Assembly (NCBI RefSeq): GCF_006517275.1
Contig: NZ_CP041191.1
Coordinates: 4,769,001-4,833,000 of the forward strand
Direction: 5' to 3'
Length of the DNA: 64,000 nt
Origin: Labrenzia sp. PHM005
Lineage (GTDB): Bacteria > Pseudomonadota > Alphaproteobacteria > Rhizobiales > Stappiaceae
Shown: piece by piece, positions 33,222 through 42,559 of the stretch
Layout: every line of letters begins with the position of its first letter
Position numbering within the stretch: the first letter of the stretch is position 1
Position numbers and translations under genes: made by a program
Notes under the pieces: generated by a model
The model's input: the letters and a program-made list of their open reading frames with translations, nothing else
The model's database searches: none
Told to the model about the DNA's origin: nothing

Positions 33222-33305
33222 TTATCAGTTTCCCTTCATGTCCGAACCGACAGATCCAGCCCTGGTCCGGCATCAAGATCCGGGCCGCTGCATGGCCCAA
33301 CACCC

Positions 33306-33352
33306 ATTAGGACGCTTGACCTATTTTTTGAAATTAGGACAAACGACCTAAT
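33306..33352. promoter_or_regulatory. Two TetR-type operators
   Basis: ATTAGGAC-GCT-TGACCTAT at 33306-33324 and ATTAGGAC-AAAC-GACCTAAT at 33333-33352 are near-identical palindromes 85 bases upstream of the TetR start. Their shared half-site ATTAGG(A/T)C suggests one dimer on each. Confidence 0.7.
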
Positions 33353-33787
33353 ATTTCAAGAGTTGGTTTTGGGGGCAGCAATGGGAAGGTACTGACCAGG
33401 ATTTTGGGGGCAGCTACGACGACAATCCTCGCCTCACGCGTCTGTGAACCGAAGTTGTCTGTCTCCTGTCACCTCCTGTCAGGGCGACAATTCCCTGACA
33501 GAATTCGCGATATCGTCTCGGCGAAAGACGGCAAGGCACCACTATTTCCCTCATAAAGTCAATTACTTGGTGTTTTTACTCTTCAAATTCGACAAATGGT
33601 GACTTTTCTCCACAAACCAGAATTTGGTAACACTTGACGTTACCGAAGCTGATCCAGTGCATTTTTGCACGGTGCTGGTGCATTCCTCCGACTTGGAAAT
33701 GCCATCTCTCCACTTACGTTCAACCCGCTTGGCGGCACAACCGGCCAGCCGGGAGCGCTCCGGCTGGTTCTCTTGTGGAGGGAGAAA
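33353..33787. other. Intergenic region upstream of egtB
   Basis: No gene is recognised. It holds a direct repeat TTTTGGGGGCAGC (33367 and 33402), a pair of CCTGTCA repeats near 33465, a palindrome GGTAAC-N7-GTTACC at 33626-33644 and GTGCA-TTTT-TGCAC just after it. The last two lie in the likely egtB promoter region. Confidence 0.5.
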
Positions 33788-35056
33788 ATGACACTCTTAG
33801 ACACCCCGCTCGTGACCGATGATCCGGGTCTTCCGGCCTCTGATTTTTTTGATCAGGTGCGGGCCCGGACGTTGGCCTTGACCGACCCGCTCACCCCGGA
33901 AGACATGGGCCTTCAGTCGATGGAAGATGCCAGCCCGCCGAAGTGGCATCTGGCTCATACGACATGGTTTTTTGAAGAATTTATTCTGAAACCCTATTTG
34001 CCTGGCTATCAGTCGGCCGATGACCGCTTCGCCGTTCTCTTTAACTCCTATTATGTCCAGGCCGGCCCGCGGCACACCCGCTCCAAACGCGGACTTCTGT
34101 CCCGCCCGTCTGTACCGGAAGTCTTAAGCTATCGGGCGCATGTGGAAGAAGCGCTTCAGGACGGCCTCGCCCGTCAGGCCTTTTCCAAATCCGTGCTGGA
34201 AATTGAAGACCTGATCACCCTTGGCTGCCATCACGAGATGCAGCATCAGGAGCTGCTGGTCACCGATTTCCTGCATGCCCTTTCCTTCAATCCGCTGCTG
34301 CCCGCCTATGCCCCGGCCAAACTGGCGCCGGTTGCCGCCGTCGCGGAGCACGGTTGGACCTGCCATGACGGCGGCCTCATCGAAATCGGCCACAGCGGGC
34401 AAGGATTTGCCTATGACTGCGAAGGCCCGCGCCACAAGGTCTGGCTCAATCCCTACAAGCTCGCCGACAGGCTGGTCACCAACGGCGACTGGCTCGCTTT
34501 CATGGAAGACGGCGGTTATGAAAACCAGGCCCTGTGGCTGATGGAGGGCTGGGCTGTCCGGGAGAAAAACGACTGGGATTGCCCCCTCTATTGGTGGCAA
34601 CAGGACGGTGAGTGGTGGAGTTTTTCGCTTCAAGGCCCGCGCCCGGTCGATCTGTCCGCACCCGCCGTCCATGTCAGCTATTATGAGGCCGATGCCTATG
34701 CACGCTGGGCCGGTCACCGGCTGCCGACCGAAGCGGAATGGGAGCATGCCGCATCCCGGACAGCCATTACCGGCAACTTTTTGGAAAATAACACTTTTGC
34801 GCCGGTTGGGCGGACGAACAGCCTGTGGGGCGACGTCTGGCAATGGACCTCCAGCGCCTTTTCCCCCTACCCGGGTTTCCGGCCGCCAGACGGCGCCATT
34901 GGCGAATACAACGGCAAATTCATGGTGAACCAGATGGTCTTGCGCGGGGGCTCCTGTGCCACGCCCAAAGCGCAGATGCGCGCCTCTTACCGAACCTTCT
35001 TTTATCCGCACCAGCGCTGGCAAATGCTGGGCCTCAGACTGGCGGGCGACCGATGA
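33788..35056 (+). CDS. egtB: Ergothioneine biosynthesis protein EgtB (iron-dependent sulfoxide synthase)
   Basis: A 422-residue two-domain enzyme that joins hercynine to a cysteine-containing thiol. The N-terminal DinB-like domain holds the iron ligands: His in KWHLAHTTWFFEEF and HxxxH in CHHEMQHQELL. The C-terminal FGE-sulfatase domain contains RLPTEAEWEHAA, the WGDVWQWTSS motif and VLRGGSCATPKAQMR. It starts at ATG 33788 after GGAGGGAG; a longer reading from 33665 lacks support. Its stop overlaps the egtD start (ATGA). Whether it uses gamma-glutamylcysteine or cysteine cannot be decided here; the presence of an EgtC-like glutaminase at 13.6 kb would fit the former. Confidence 0.93.
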   Translation: MTLLDTPLVTDDPGLPASDFFDQVRARTLALTDPLTPEDMGLQSMEDASPPKWHLAHTTWFFEEFILKPYLPGYQSADDRFAVLFNSYYVQAGPRHTRSKRGLLSRPSVPEVLSYRAHVEEALQDGLARQAFSKSVLEIEDLITLGCHHEMQHQELLVTDFLHALSFNPLLPAYAPAKLAPVAAVAEHGWTCHDGGLIEIGHSGQGFAYDCEGPRHKVWLNPYKLADRLVTNGDWLAFMEDGGYENQALWLMEGWAVREKNDWDCPLYWWQQDGEWWSFSLQGPRPVDLSAPAVHVSYYEADAYARWAGHRLPTEAEWEHAASRTAITGNFLENNTFAPVGRTNSLWGDVWQWTSSAFSPYPGFRPPDGAIGEYNGKFMVNQMVLRGGSCATPKAQMRASYRTFFYPHQRWQMLGLRLAGDR

Positions 35057-36000
35057 CCAAACACGTAAAACCTGAAATCACATCTCCAGCATTCAAGACT
35101 GAGATCCTGGCGGGTCTGACCGCCGCCCGCAAAACCATCAGCAGCAAATGGCTTTATGACGATGTCGGCTCGCATCTCTTTGAGGCGATCACCGAGCTGG
35201 ACGTCTATTACCCGACCCGCACCGAACTGAGTATTTTGGAGAAAAACAAGCAGAAATACGCCCGAATCCAAGGTGCGCGCGGCGCCATGGTGGAGCTCGG
35301 CAGCGGCTCCAGCCGCAAGACCAATCTGCTTCTTGGCACTTTCCATGACCTCTCGGTCTATATGCCGGTCGATATTTCCGCCAACCACTTAAAAGAAGCT
35401 GCTGACCGGGTGCGCAGGGCCTATCCGTCGCTTGCGGTCATCCCGGTGACAGCCGACTTCACCGAACCACTTGGCCAGTTGCCGCTTCTGCCGGAACTCC
35501 CGGTTCTGGTGTTCTTTCCAGGCTCAACCATTGGCAACTTTGAAAAAGAGGAAGCGTCAAACCTGCTGGCGAACATCAAAAAGGCCATGCCCGGCGCGAC
35601 CATGCTGGTCGGTGTTGACCGGCCGAAGGACGAAGACACCCTGATTGAAGCCTATGACGATAAGACCGGTGTCACGGCAGCGTTCAACCAGAACCTTCTG
35701 CAGCGGATCAACCGCGAGATCGGCGCCAACTTCAACCTCAGCGCCTTCCGCCATAAAGCGGTCTGGAACAGGTCAAAAAGCCGGATCGAGATGCATCTGG
35801 AAAGCCTGTCGGATCAAAAAGTTACCGTGGCCGAGCAAACCTTGACCTTAGAAGAAGGTGAGACCATCCACACGGAAAACTCCCACAAGTATTCAGAAGA
35901 CGCCTTCACAGCGATTGCCGAAGACGGCGGCTGGCAGGTTCAAGACATCGACACAGATCCGAAAAGACACTTTTCGGTCTACACCCTAACGGCTGAGTAA
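35053..36000 (+). CDS. egtD: L-histidine N-alpha-methyltransferase EgtD
   Basis: A 315-residue SAM-dependent methyltransferase that trimethylates histidine to hercynine. Visible motifs are DDVGSHLFEAITELDVYYPT followed by RTELSILE, the SAM loop MVELGSGSSRKT, VFFPGSTIGNFEKEEA, and the histidine-binding end SRIEMHLESLSD with IHTENSHKYSEDAF. The length is normal. It is coupled to egtB through a four-base overlap, so the two enzymes are made together. Confidence 0.95.
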   Translation: MTKHVKPEITSPAFKTEILAGLTAARKTISSKWLYDDVGSHLFEAITELDVYYPTRTELSILEKNKQKYARIQGARGAMVELGSGSSRKTNLLLGTFHDLSVYMPVDISANHLKEAADRVRRAYPSLAVIPVTADFTEPLGQLPLLPELPVLVFFPGSTIGNFEKEEASNLLANIKKAMPGATMLVGVDRPKDEDTLIEAYDDKTGVTAAFNQNLLQRINREIGANFNLSAFRHKAVWNRSKSRIEMHLESLSDQKVTVAEQTLTLEEGETIHTENSHKYSEDAFTAIAEDGGWQVQDIDTDPKRHFSVYTLTAE

Positions 36001-36017
36001 CAGCCCTATGGAAGAAA

Positions 36018-36045
36018 GAGCCCTTGCCGTCATTGGCGAGGGCTC
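36018..36045. terminator. Hairpin between egtD and the LysE-type gene
   Basis: GAGCCCTTGCC/GGCGAGGGCTC, a stem with one mismatch and a six-base loop, lies between two convergent genes. The T-run is short (CTTTC on the plus strand), so termination may be partial. Confidence 0.55.
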
Positions 36046-36670
36046 ACCTTTCAGCAACCGCCAACCGCGCGGCCAACCCGACAAAGACAATCCCGGCCAT
36101 CCGGTTGAGCCATACTTGTGCTTTTGGCGAGCGCTTCAGAAAGGCGCCCAGCAATCCGCCGCCTAATGCGACCCCGCCAAATACCAGGATCGTTGCAACG
36201 ATGAAAAGGCCGCCAAATATCAGGATCTGACCCGGAACTGAGCCGCGTGCCGGATCAGCAAACTGCGGCAGGAAAGCCAGAAAGAAGATGGCAACCTTCG
36301 GGTTGGTGACATTCATGATAATGCCGCGCCGGTAAAGCGCGGTCAGGGAAAGCTCCGGACTGTCATTGCCGTTTATTTTGCTGCTTCCGGCGCGGAACGC
36401 CTGAACAGCCAGATAGATCAAATAGGCCGCCCCAGCGAATTTGAGCGCAGTAAACGCCAAAGCCGACGTTTGAAAAATTGCAGCGACACCCAACGCAACG
36501 GCGACAGTGTGCACGATCAAACCTGTGCAAAGCCCCAAAGTCACAATGAGACCTGCAAGACGCCCATAAAGCGCAGATTGGGTGAGCACAAAGATATTGT
36601 CCGGCCCAGGCGCCAGCCCAAGCGCTATGGCAGCTACAAAAAACACACCTAGAACATCTATGGGAATCAT
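36044..36670 (-). CDS. LysE/RhtB-family amino-acid exporter
   Basis: A 208-residue membrane protein with about six helices and the family signature ALGLAPGPDNIFVLTQSALY at the N-terminus, then NVTNPKVAIFFLAFLPQF. The family exports amino acids or their derivatives. The ATG at 36670 (MIPIDVLGVFFVAAIA) gives the standard N-terminus; readings starting upstream extend into the next gene. It is divergent from the RpiR regulator. Confidence 0.9.
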   Translation of the reverse strand: MIPIDVLGVFFVAAIALGLAPGPDNIFVLTQSALYGRLAGLIVTLGLCTGLIVHTVAVALGVAAIFQTSALAFTALKFAGAAYLIYLAVQAFRAGSSKINGNDSPELSLTALYRRGIIMNVTNPKVAIFFLAFLPQFADPARGSVPGQILIFGGLFIVATILVFGGVALGGGLLGAFLKRSPKAQVWLNRMAGIVFVGLAARLAVAER

Positions 36671-36782
36671 GCCCGCCTCCGATCTTATGTCTCCTCCATC
36701 TCCGGTTCTTTGCGACCGGTCAAGGGGCGGTTTCCGGGAATAACTGGCAACAGCAATATCCTTGGCAAATTTTCGATGTATC

Positions 36783-36796
36783 GAAACAATTGTTTC
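36783..36796. promoter_or_regulatory. Perfect palindrome GAAACAATTGTTTC, probable RpiR operator
   Basis: A 14-base perfect palindrome lies 41 bases before the RpiR start, in the spacer shared with the LysE-type gene. RpiR-family repressors commonly bind such sites beside their own genes. Confidence 0.6.
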
Positions 36797-36836
36797 AGAA
36801 ATTGACATTGTAAAAAACAAATGAAACAGTACGGCG

Positions 36837-37703
36837 ATGACATCCACACCGCCGCCACAGATCCGAGCCGCCATCTCGGCGAATTACGCTGATCTCAGTG
36901 ATACACTGCGCACGGCTGCGGACTATCTCGCTGATAATCAACTGGAAATTGCGACGCGCAGCCTCCGCGCCATCGCTGCGGCCAGCGGTGTATCACCGGC
37001 CAGCTACACGCGCCTCGCCCGGGCATTGGGCTTTTCCGACTACGAAACTTTACGCGAACAAGCGCGGCTGGAGCTGAGCCAGAGGGGCAGCAGTTTTCAG
37101 GATAAGGCCCGCCAGCTTCAAAACGAAGCTGACCTACCTCTTCTGCCACGCCAGGCGGCCGCCTGTGCCGACAATATCAAGGCTCTGGCAGACGACATCG
37201 ATCAGGACACTCTGGAACGGGTGGTCGAATGTCTATCCAAGGCCCGCAAGAAGGTTGTTGTCGGCTCACTCGCTTCGGCCGGATTTGCCGATTATTTCGC
37301 CTATCTGGCAAACTGGTTCGATGACCGGTGGATCGTCGCCGGACGCAACGGCGCGTCTCTCGGAGGCTCGCTCGCCAGCCTCACATCAGACGATTGCATC
37401 GTGATCGTTTCAAAACACCCCTATGCGCACCGCTCAGTCAGGGCGGCCGAGCTGGCAGCAGAAAACGGTGCGAAAGTCATCGTCCTGACCGACAGCCATG
37501 CGTTTCCGGGATTGCAATTCGCCGACTTTCACTTCATTCAACGCACTGAAAGTCCACACTTTTTCTCATCTTACGCGGCCACGCTCGTGCTCATTGAAAC
37601 CATCACGGGCATGCTGGTCGCGCGAGCCGGTTCCGAGGCGGAAGCCCGGATCCAGAATGTCGACAAGCACAATCGCTTGCTCGATGAACTTGAAAATGTC
37701 TAG
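36837..37703 (+). CDS. RpiR-family regulator (HTH-6 plus SIS domain)
   Basis: A 288-residue regulator. The HTH domain occupies about residues 1-80 ([20 protein letters not shown], then [20 protein letters not shown]). The SIS phosphosugar-binding domain occupies about 120-260 ([40 protein letters not shown]). It precedes the TAXI-TRAP genes on the same strand by 53 bases and probably controls them, possibly with the divergent exporter. Confidence 0.88.
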   Translation: MTSTPPPQIRAAISANYADLSDTLRTAADYLADNQLEIATRSLRAIAAASGVSPASYTRLARALGFSDYETLREQARLELSQRGSSFQDKARQLQNEADLPLLPRQAAACADNIKALADDIDQDTLERVVECLSKARKKVVVGSLASAGFADYFAYLANWFDDRWIVAGRNGASLGGSLASLTSDDCIVIVSKHPYAHRSVRAAELAAENGAKVIVLTDSHAFPGLQFADFHFIQRTESPHFFSSYAATLVLIETITGMLVARAGSEAEARIQNVDKHNRLLDELENV

Positions 37704-37756
37704 GGTGGTTGTGCCGCTCTGGATCGATAATTGAAAATAGAGGGAAGCCTAGTCAA

Positions 37757-38725
37757 ATGATGATGAAACTGAACCTTGCCGGTGCTGTTCTTGCGACCAG
37801 CATCGCCTTTACCGGCGCCGCCTCCGCGGAAGAATTCATCACCATCGGCACCGGCGGTGTCACCGGTGTTTATTACCCGACCGGTGGTGCGATCTGCCGT
37901 TTGGTCAACAAAGGCCGCAAAGAACACGGCATCCGCTGCTCGGTGGAATCCACCGGCGGCTCTGTCTACAACATCAACACCATCCGTGAAGGTGAGCTGG
38001 AATTCGGCGTGGCTCAGTCTGACTGGCAGTACCACGCTTACAAAGGCACCTCCAAGTTCGAAGACAAAGGTGCGTTTGAAGACCTGCGCGCTGTGTTCTC
38101 CGTACACCCGGAGCCGTTCACAGTTGTGGCTCGCGCCGATTCCGGCGTGAAGAACTTTGCCGATCTGAAAGGCAAGCGCGTCAACATCGGCAACCCGGGT
38201 TCCGGTCAGCGCGGCACCATGGAAGTTCTCATGGAAGGCATGGGCTGGACCACCGACGACTTTGAACTCGCAACCGAGTTGAAAGCTGCTGAACAGTCTG
38301 CTGCTCTGTGTGACAACCAGATCGATGCCATGGTTTACACCGTTGGCCACCCGTCTGGTTCCATCCAGGAAGCCACCACAGCTTGTGACTCTGTTCTGGT
38401 CACTGTTGATGGCGCAGCCGTCGATAAGCTGGTTGCAGACAACAGCTACTACCGCACCGCGACCATTCCGGGCGGAATGTACCGCGGCAACGACAGCGAC
38501 ACCGGCACCTTTGGTGTGGGCGCAACCTTCGTGACGTCTGCAAAAGTTTCTGAAGACACTGTTTACACTCTTGTAAAGTCCGTCTTTGAAAACTTTGACG
38601 CCTTCAAGAAGCTGCATCCTGCATTCGCCAACCTGAAGCCGGAAGAAATGGCTCAGGACGGTCTGTCTGCTCCGCTGCATCCGGGCGCTGCCAAGTACTA
38701 CAAAGAAAAAGGCTGGGTGAACTAA
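37757..38725 (+). CDS. TAXI-family TRAP transporter solute-binding protein
   Basis: A 322-residue periplasmic protein with the signal peptide [19 protein letters not shown]. The TAXI signature is [20 protein letters not shown], followed by [20 protein letters not shown] and [20 protein letters not shown]. Two cysteine pairs may form disulfides. Characterised relatives bind glutamate, 2-oxoglutarate or other small carboxylates; the ligand here is unknown. Codon use is strongly biased compared with its neighbours, which suggests high expression. A strong terminator follows before the permease gene. Confidence 0.92.
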   Translation: MMMKLNLAGAVLATSIAFTGAASAEEFITIGTGGVTGVYYPTGGAICRLVNKGRKEHGIRCSVESTGGSVYNINTIREGELEFGVAQSDWQYHAYKGTSKFEDKGAFEDLRAVFSVHPEPFTVVARADSGVKNFADLKGKRVNIGNPGSGQRGTMEVLMEGMGWTTDDFELATELKAAEQSAALCDNQIDAMVYTVGHPSGSIQEATTACDSVLVTVDGAAVDKLVADNSYYRTATIPGGMYRGNDSDTGTFGVGATFVTSAKVSEDTVYTLVKSVFENFDAFKKLHPAFANLKPEEMAQDGLSAPLHPGAAKYYKEKGWVN

Positions 38726-38743
38726 TCCACGCTTTGAATACGG

Positions 38744-38770
38744 GCCCGGGGGCATTCCCCCGGGCTTTTT
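38744..38770 (+). terminator. Terminator between the TAXI binding protein and its permease
   Basis: GCCCGGGGG-CATT-CCCCCGGGC is followed by TTTTT. It is an intrinsic terminator inside the operon, expected to raise binding-protein mRNA above permease mRNA. Confidence 0.88.
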
Positions 38771-38910
38771 CTCTGCCGGTCGCGATACAAACAATATTTG
38801 ACCGGGCTGCTAACAAAACACCTTCCTAGTCCAATGCGCTTTGGCGTGCGGGACCGCAAGAAAACCATCGCACCGGCGAAACGGGGAGCCGGCAAACGGG
38901 GGAACATTCG

Positions 38911-41553
38911 ATGTCTGAAGACTATCAATCGGACAGGAAAGCCGGATCAAGCGGCCTGTCTGAAGAAGAACTTCAGGAATTGGTCGCCGCGTCCGATTCA
39001 GGGTCACGTAATCCGGCCGGTGCCATAGGCCTTTTTCTCGCATCTATCGCACTCATCTGGTCCGCATTTCAGGTCCTTCTGGCATCTCCACTCTCGAACT
39101 ATGTTCTACCCAGCGACCTCATCAACAACAGCCGTCAGGTTCACCTCGCCTTCGCCATCTTCCTGGCGTTCATGGCTTACCCCGCGCTGAAAAGCAGCCC
39201 GCGCCATCACATTCCGTTGCAAGACTGGGCGCTGGCCCTCGCTGGGACTTTCATGGCGCTTTATGGTCTGTTCTTCTACGACAAGATCGTCAACAACGGC
39301 GGTTTGGCAGATCACACGGACAAATGGTTCGCGCTCGCAGGCATCATCATCCTGTTTGAAGCTGCGCGCCGGACACTCGGTCCGGCAATGGCCGTGGTTG
39401 CAACGATCTTCCTGCTTTATGTCTTCTTCGGCTCGTCCCAATGGGTGCCTGAAGTCATGCGCTGGAAAGGCGCATCGCTGCAAAAGGCGATGAGCCACAT
39501 GTGGATTACATCCGAAGGGGTCTTCGGCATCGCCCTTGGCGTCTCGACCAAATTCGTCTTCCTGTTTGTTCTCTTTGGCGCTCTGCTCGATAAGGCCGGC
39601 GCAGGCAACTACTTCATCAAGATGGCATTTGCCGCACTTGGCCACTTGAAGGGCGGACCGGCGAAGGCTGCTGTTGTCGGTTCTGCAGCAACCGGCCTCA
39701 TCTCCGGCTCCTCCATCGCCAACGTGGTCACCACAGGCACTTTCACCATTCCGCTGATGAAACGGGTCGGTTTCAGCTCAGAACAAGCGGGATCTGTTGA
39801 AGTTGCCTCATCGGTGAATGGCCAGATCATGCCACCGGTTATGGGCGCCGCCGCCTTCCTGATGGTAGAATACGTCGGCATCTCCTATGTCGAAGTGATC
39901 ACCCATGCCTTCCTGCCGGCGGTCATCTCCTACATCGCGCTGGTCTACATCGTGCACTTGGAAGCGGTGAAGCGGAACATGCCGACCATCGGCCATAAGA
40001 CCGTTTCTACGCTGCGCACAATCCTAGGCATGTTCTTCTTCTTCGCCGGATTTGCAGCGCTGTGTTACGGCATCAAATTCCCGATTGGTTGGATTACAGC
40101 CCTTGTGCCGGATGGTGCCAGCTGGATCCTCGCAGTCCTGGTTTTTGTCGCTTACGTGGCACTTCTGAAAATGGCTGCTAGCGTCGAAGACCTGCACCCG
40201 GACGATCCGAATGCCAAAGACATTGTGCTTCCGGAAATCGCTGACATTTACAAATGCGGCCTTTATTACCTGCTGCCGATCATCGTTCTGGTTTACTTCC
40301 TGATGATCGAACAGAAATCTCCGGGCCTGTCCGCCTTCTGGGCGACCATGCTGCTCTTTGTCATCCTGCTCACCCAGCGGCCGATCAAGGCGATCTTCCG
40401 CGGTGAAAACGAGATGGTCGAGGAGTTCAAAGAAGGCATCAACGACCTTGCCAAAGGCATGATCGACGGCGCCCGCAACATGATCGGCATCGGTCTGGCA
40501 ACCGCCACCGCCGGCATCATTGTAGGCACCGTGACCCTGACCGGTATCGGCCAGGTTATGGCGGACCTCGTTGAACTGGTCTCCGGCGGCAATCTGGTCC
40601 TGATGTTGGCATTTGTCGGTCTTCTGTCCCTCGTCCTGGGCATGGGCCTGCCGACAACAGCGAACTACATCGTTGTGTCCTCGCTGATGGCCGGTGTGGT
40701 TGTTGAACTCGGCGCGCAATCCGGCCTGATCGTGCCGCTGATTGCCGTTCACCTGTTCGTCTTCTACTTCGGCATCATGGCGGACGTGACACCGCCTGTG
40801 GGTCTTGCCTCCTTCGCCGCGGCAGCGGTGTCGGGCGGTGATGCCATCAAGACCGGCTTCACAGCGTTCTTCTATTCGCTGAGAACCGTTGCGCTACCGT
40901 TTGTCTTCATCTTCAACACAGACCTTCTGTTGATCGATGTGGGATGGGGCCAGGGCATCTTGGTGTTCATCATGGCAACGATAGCCATATTGGCGTTCAC
41001 CGCCGGAACCATGGGTTATTTCATGACCCGGTCCCGCATCTACGAGAGCATTGCTCTGGTATTGGTCGCCTTCATCCTGTTCCGTCCGGACTTCTTCATG
41101 AACCGGATCCAGCCTCCGTATGAAATGATCGAACCGGCGAATTTCGTCCAGACAGTTGGCGAAGCACCTTCGGGAGATCAAGTGCGGGTCACCGTTTCCG
41201 GACCGGACTTTGACACAGGGTCCAAGGCCGAAACGACTTTTGAGCTGACCGTCGGCAGCGAAGCCGATGGTGATGCTCGCTTGTCGGCAGCCGGTCTCAC
41301 GGTTCTCGTCGAAGACGGCGTTGTGAAACTGGATGAGCCTTTCCCTGGCACGCCGTATTTTGAAAAACTCGGCAACTTCGACTTCTATGGCGATGATCCC
41401 GTTGTCATTAAGTCTGCCCAGATCGAAATGCCTCAGATGCCGAAGGAACTCATCTACATTCCCGGCCTGTTGCTTCTCGGACTGATCTATCTGCTGCAGC
41501 TCCCAAGAGCACGGGCAAGCCGCAAAGAAGAACAAGAAGGAGCGCTGGCATGA
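38911..41553 (+). CDS. TRAP transporter fused permease (4TM/12TM, TAXI type)
   Basis: An 880-residue fusion of small and large TRAP permease parts. The N-terminal helices (IGLFLASIALIWSAFQVLLA and on) act as the DctQ equivalent. The DctM-like core includes GSAATGLISGSSIANVVTTG, MGLPTTANYIVVSSLMAGVV and DVTPPVGLASFAAAAVSGGD. A soluble stretch at about 735-845, after the last core helices, contains beta-rich sequence (EAPSGDQVRVTVSGPDF), followed by a final helix (LIYIPGLLLLGLIYLL). It overlaps the universal stress protein gene by four bases. Confidence 0.92.
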   Translation: MSEDYQSDRKAGSSGLSEEELQELVAASDSGSRNPAGAIGLFLASIALIWSAFQVLLASPLSNYVLPSDLINNSRQVHLAFAIFLAFMAYPALKSSPRHHIPLQDWALALAGTFMALYGLFFYDKIVNNGGLADHTDKWFALAGIIILFEAARRTLGPAMAVVATIFLLYVFFGSSQWVPEVMRWKGASLQKAMSHMWITSEGVFGIALGVSTKFVFLFVLFGALLDKAGAGNYFIKMAFAALGHLKGGPAKAAVVGSAATGLISGSSIANVVTTGTFTIPLMKRVGFSSEQAGSVEVASSVNGQIMPPVMGAAAFLMVEYVGISYVEVITHAFLPAVISYIALVYIVHLEAVKRNMPTIGHKTVSTLRTILGMFFFFAGFAALCYGIKFPIGWITALVPDGASWILAVLVFVAYVALLKMAASVEDLHPDDPNAKDIVLPEIADIYKCGLYYLLPIIVLVYFLMIEQKSPGLSAFWATMLLFVILLTQRPIKAIFRGENEMVEEFKEGINDLAKGMIDGARNMIGIGLATATAGIIVGTVTLTGIGQVMADLVELVSGGNLVLMLAFVGLLSLVLGMGLPTTANYIVVSSLMAGVVVELGAQSGLIVPLIAVHLFVFYFGIMADVTPPVGLASFAAAAVSGGDAIKTGFTAFFYSLRTVALPFVFIFNTDLLLIDVGWGQGILVFIMATIAILAFTAGTMGYFMTRSRIYESIALVLVAFILFRPDFFMNRIQPPYEMIEPANFVQTVGEAPSGDQVRVTVSGPDFDTGSKAETTFELTVGSEADGDARLSAAGLTVLVEDGVVKLDEPFPGTPYFEKLGNFDFYGDDPVVIKSAQIEMPQMPKELIYIPGLLLLGLIYLLQLPRARASRKEEQEGALA

Positions 41554-41981
41554 TCAAGACCGTCCTCTGTGCTGTTGACATCACCCATCCAGAAGACCGG
41601 GAAGTCTTACAGACAGCTGCCCGGCTCGCTGAGCTGGACGATGCGCAACTGGACGTCATCACCGTTGTGCCGAATGTCGGCCTGACGCTGGTGGGTTCCT
41701 ACTTCGACGAAAACTTTCAGAACCAGCTGGTGACCGACACACAAAACTCGCTCAAGGAAATGGTTGGCAGTGTGGTGGGCGAAGGCCGGAACGAAAAAAT
41801 CCGCCATGTGGTCACCACCGGATCCATCTATGAGGAGATCCTGACGGTGGCAGACCAAACAAAAGCGGATCTGATCGTCATCGGCGCCCACAAACCGCAG
41901 CTGCGCGAGTTCCTGCTCGGACCCAACGCTGCCCGGGTGGTGCGCCACTCGAAATGCTCGGTCTACGTGGTCCGGGTTTGA
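41550..41981 (+). CDS. Universal stress protein (UspA family, TRAP-associated)
   Basis: A 143-residue UspA-fold protein with the ATP-binding pattern in LIVIGAHKPQLREFLLGPNA followed by ARVVRHSKCSVYVVRV, close to the G-x2-G-x9-G(S/T) nucleotide loop. It is translationally coupled to the TRAP permease (ATGA overlap). USPs in this position, such as TeaD of the Halomonas ectoine TRAP system, modulate uptake according to nucleotide state. The same role here is inferred from position. Confidence 0.9.
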   Translation: MIKTVLCAVDITHPEDREVLQTAARLAELDDAQLDVITVVPNVGLTLVGSYFDENFQNQLVTDTQNSLKEMVGSVVGEGRNEKIRHVVTTGSIYEEILTVADQTKADLIVIGAHKPQLREFLLGPNAARVVRHSKCSVYVVRV

Positions 41982-41995
41982 TCAATAAAAACACC

Positions 41996-42020
41996 AAGGG
42001 CCGGATCTTCCGGCCCTTTT
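41996..42020 (+). terminator. Terminator after the TAXI-TRAP/USP operon
   Basis: AAGGGCCGG-ATCTT-CCGGCCCTT continues into TTTT on the plus strand, 15 bases after the stress-protein stop. Confidence 0.85.
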
Positions 42021-42061
42021 GCTAAGTACTTGTTTAGCAACGGAAAATATTCTGCGCGGGC

Positions 42062-42559
42062 TTACGTATGCAGGCGCGGGTCGAGGGCAAAGCGCTCTTG
42101 GCGAACATCCTCAAAGTGGCCGGTTGCCCGGTCGGCATCGAACATCAAGTTCCAGCTATGCCGCGACACGGTTGAGGGAACCAGAGTAAACACGTGCTCC
42201 CTCAGAAGCTGATCCCCAAAAGCCTTCTGACCCGGACCATGACTTCCCGGGACCAGCCAATTGGGGTTCGGTATATCTCCCGGATAGACGACATGAACCT
42301 TGGTAAGGTCGATCACCCGTGCCGACGTCATGACATGGGGGGCCGTGTCCAAGACCTTGAAGCCCTTATGGACAGCAACTTCCATGATCGCCGTTGACGG
42401 ATCCACCGACGCGTAGACAGCCCGAATTCCTTTCGAGTTCCAGCGCCCGCCGACCCGGTAGGCGCCCTCACCTTTGTTCCAGCTGCGCGAATGCCGTTCC
42501 TGGTCCAACCGCCAGAACCGGAGTTCGCCGGATCCAAGCGGCGCTGGAAGTGGCGTCAC
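42062..42559 (-). CDS. RES-domain toxin
   Basis: A 165-residue RES-domain protein. The conserved Arg-Glu-Ser set is represented by FWRLDQERHSRSW (Arg), STAIMEVAVHKGFK (Glu) and the downstream serine-containing PSTVSRHSWN. GRWNSKGIRAVYAS is the family signature. RES toxins (MbcT and relatives) degrade NAD+. The start overlaps the antitoxin gene's 3' end by four bases, which is the usual order: antitoxin first, toxin second. Confidence 0.88.
   Translation of the reverse strand: MTPLPAPLGSGELRFWRLDQERHSRSWNKGEGAYRVGGRWNSKGIRAVYASVDPSTAIMEVAVHKGFKVLDTAPHVMTSARVIDLTKVHVVYPGDIPNPNWLVPGSHGPGQKAFGDQLLREHVFTLVPSTVSRHSWNLMFDADRATGHFEDVRQERFALDPRLHT

Noticed and set aside
33367..33414. Direct repeat TTTTGGGGGCAGC as a mobile-element target duplication
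   Set aside because: Only 22 bases lie between the copies, too few for an element, and no inverted ends are present.
33460..33485. CCTGTCA repeats upstream of egtB as a Pho box
   Set aside because: The two half-sites are 10 bases apart rather than 11, and the neighbouring genes have no phosphate link.
33665..33787. Longer N-terminus for EgtB
   Set aside because: The extra 41 codons resemble no EgtB sequence, whereas ATG 33788 has a strong GGAGGGAG ribosome site.
36671..36874. Extension of the LysE-type gene into the RpiR gene
   Set aside because: The added residues cover the divergent promoter and RpiR start. The LysE family N-terminus begins at ATG 36670.
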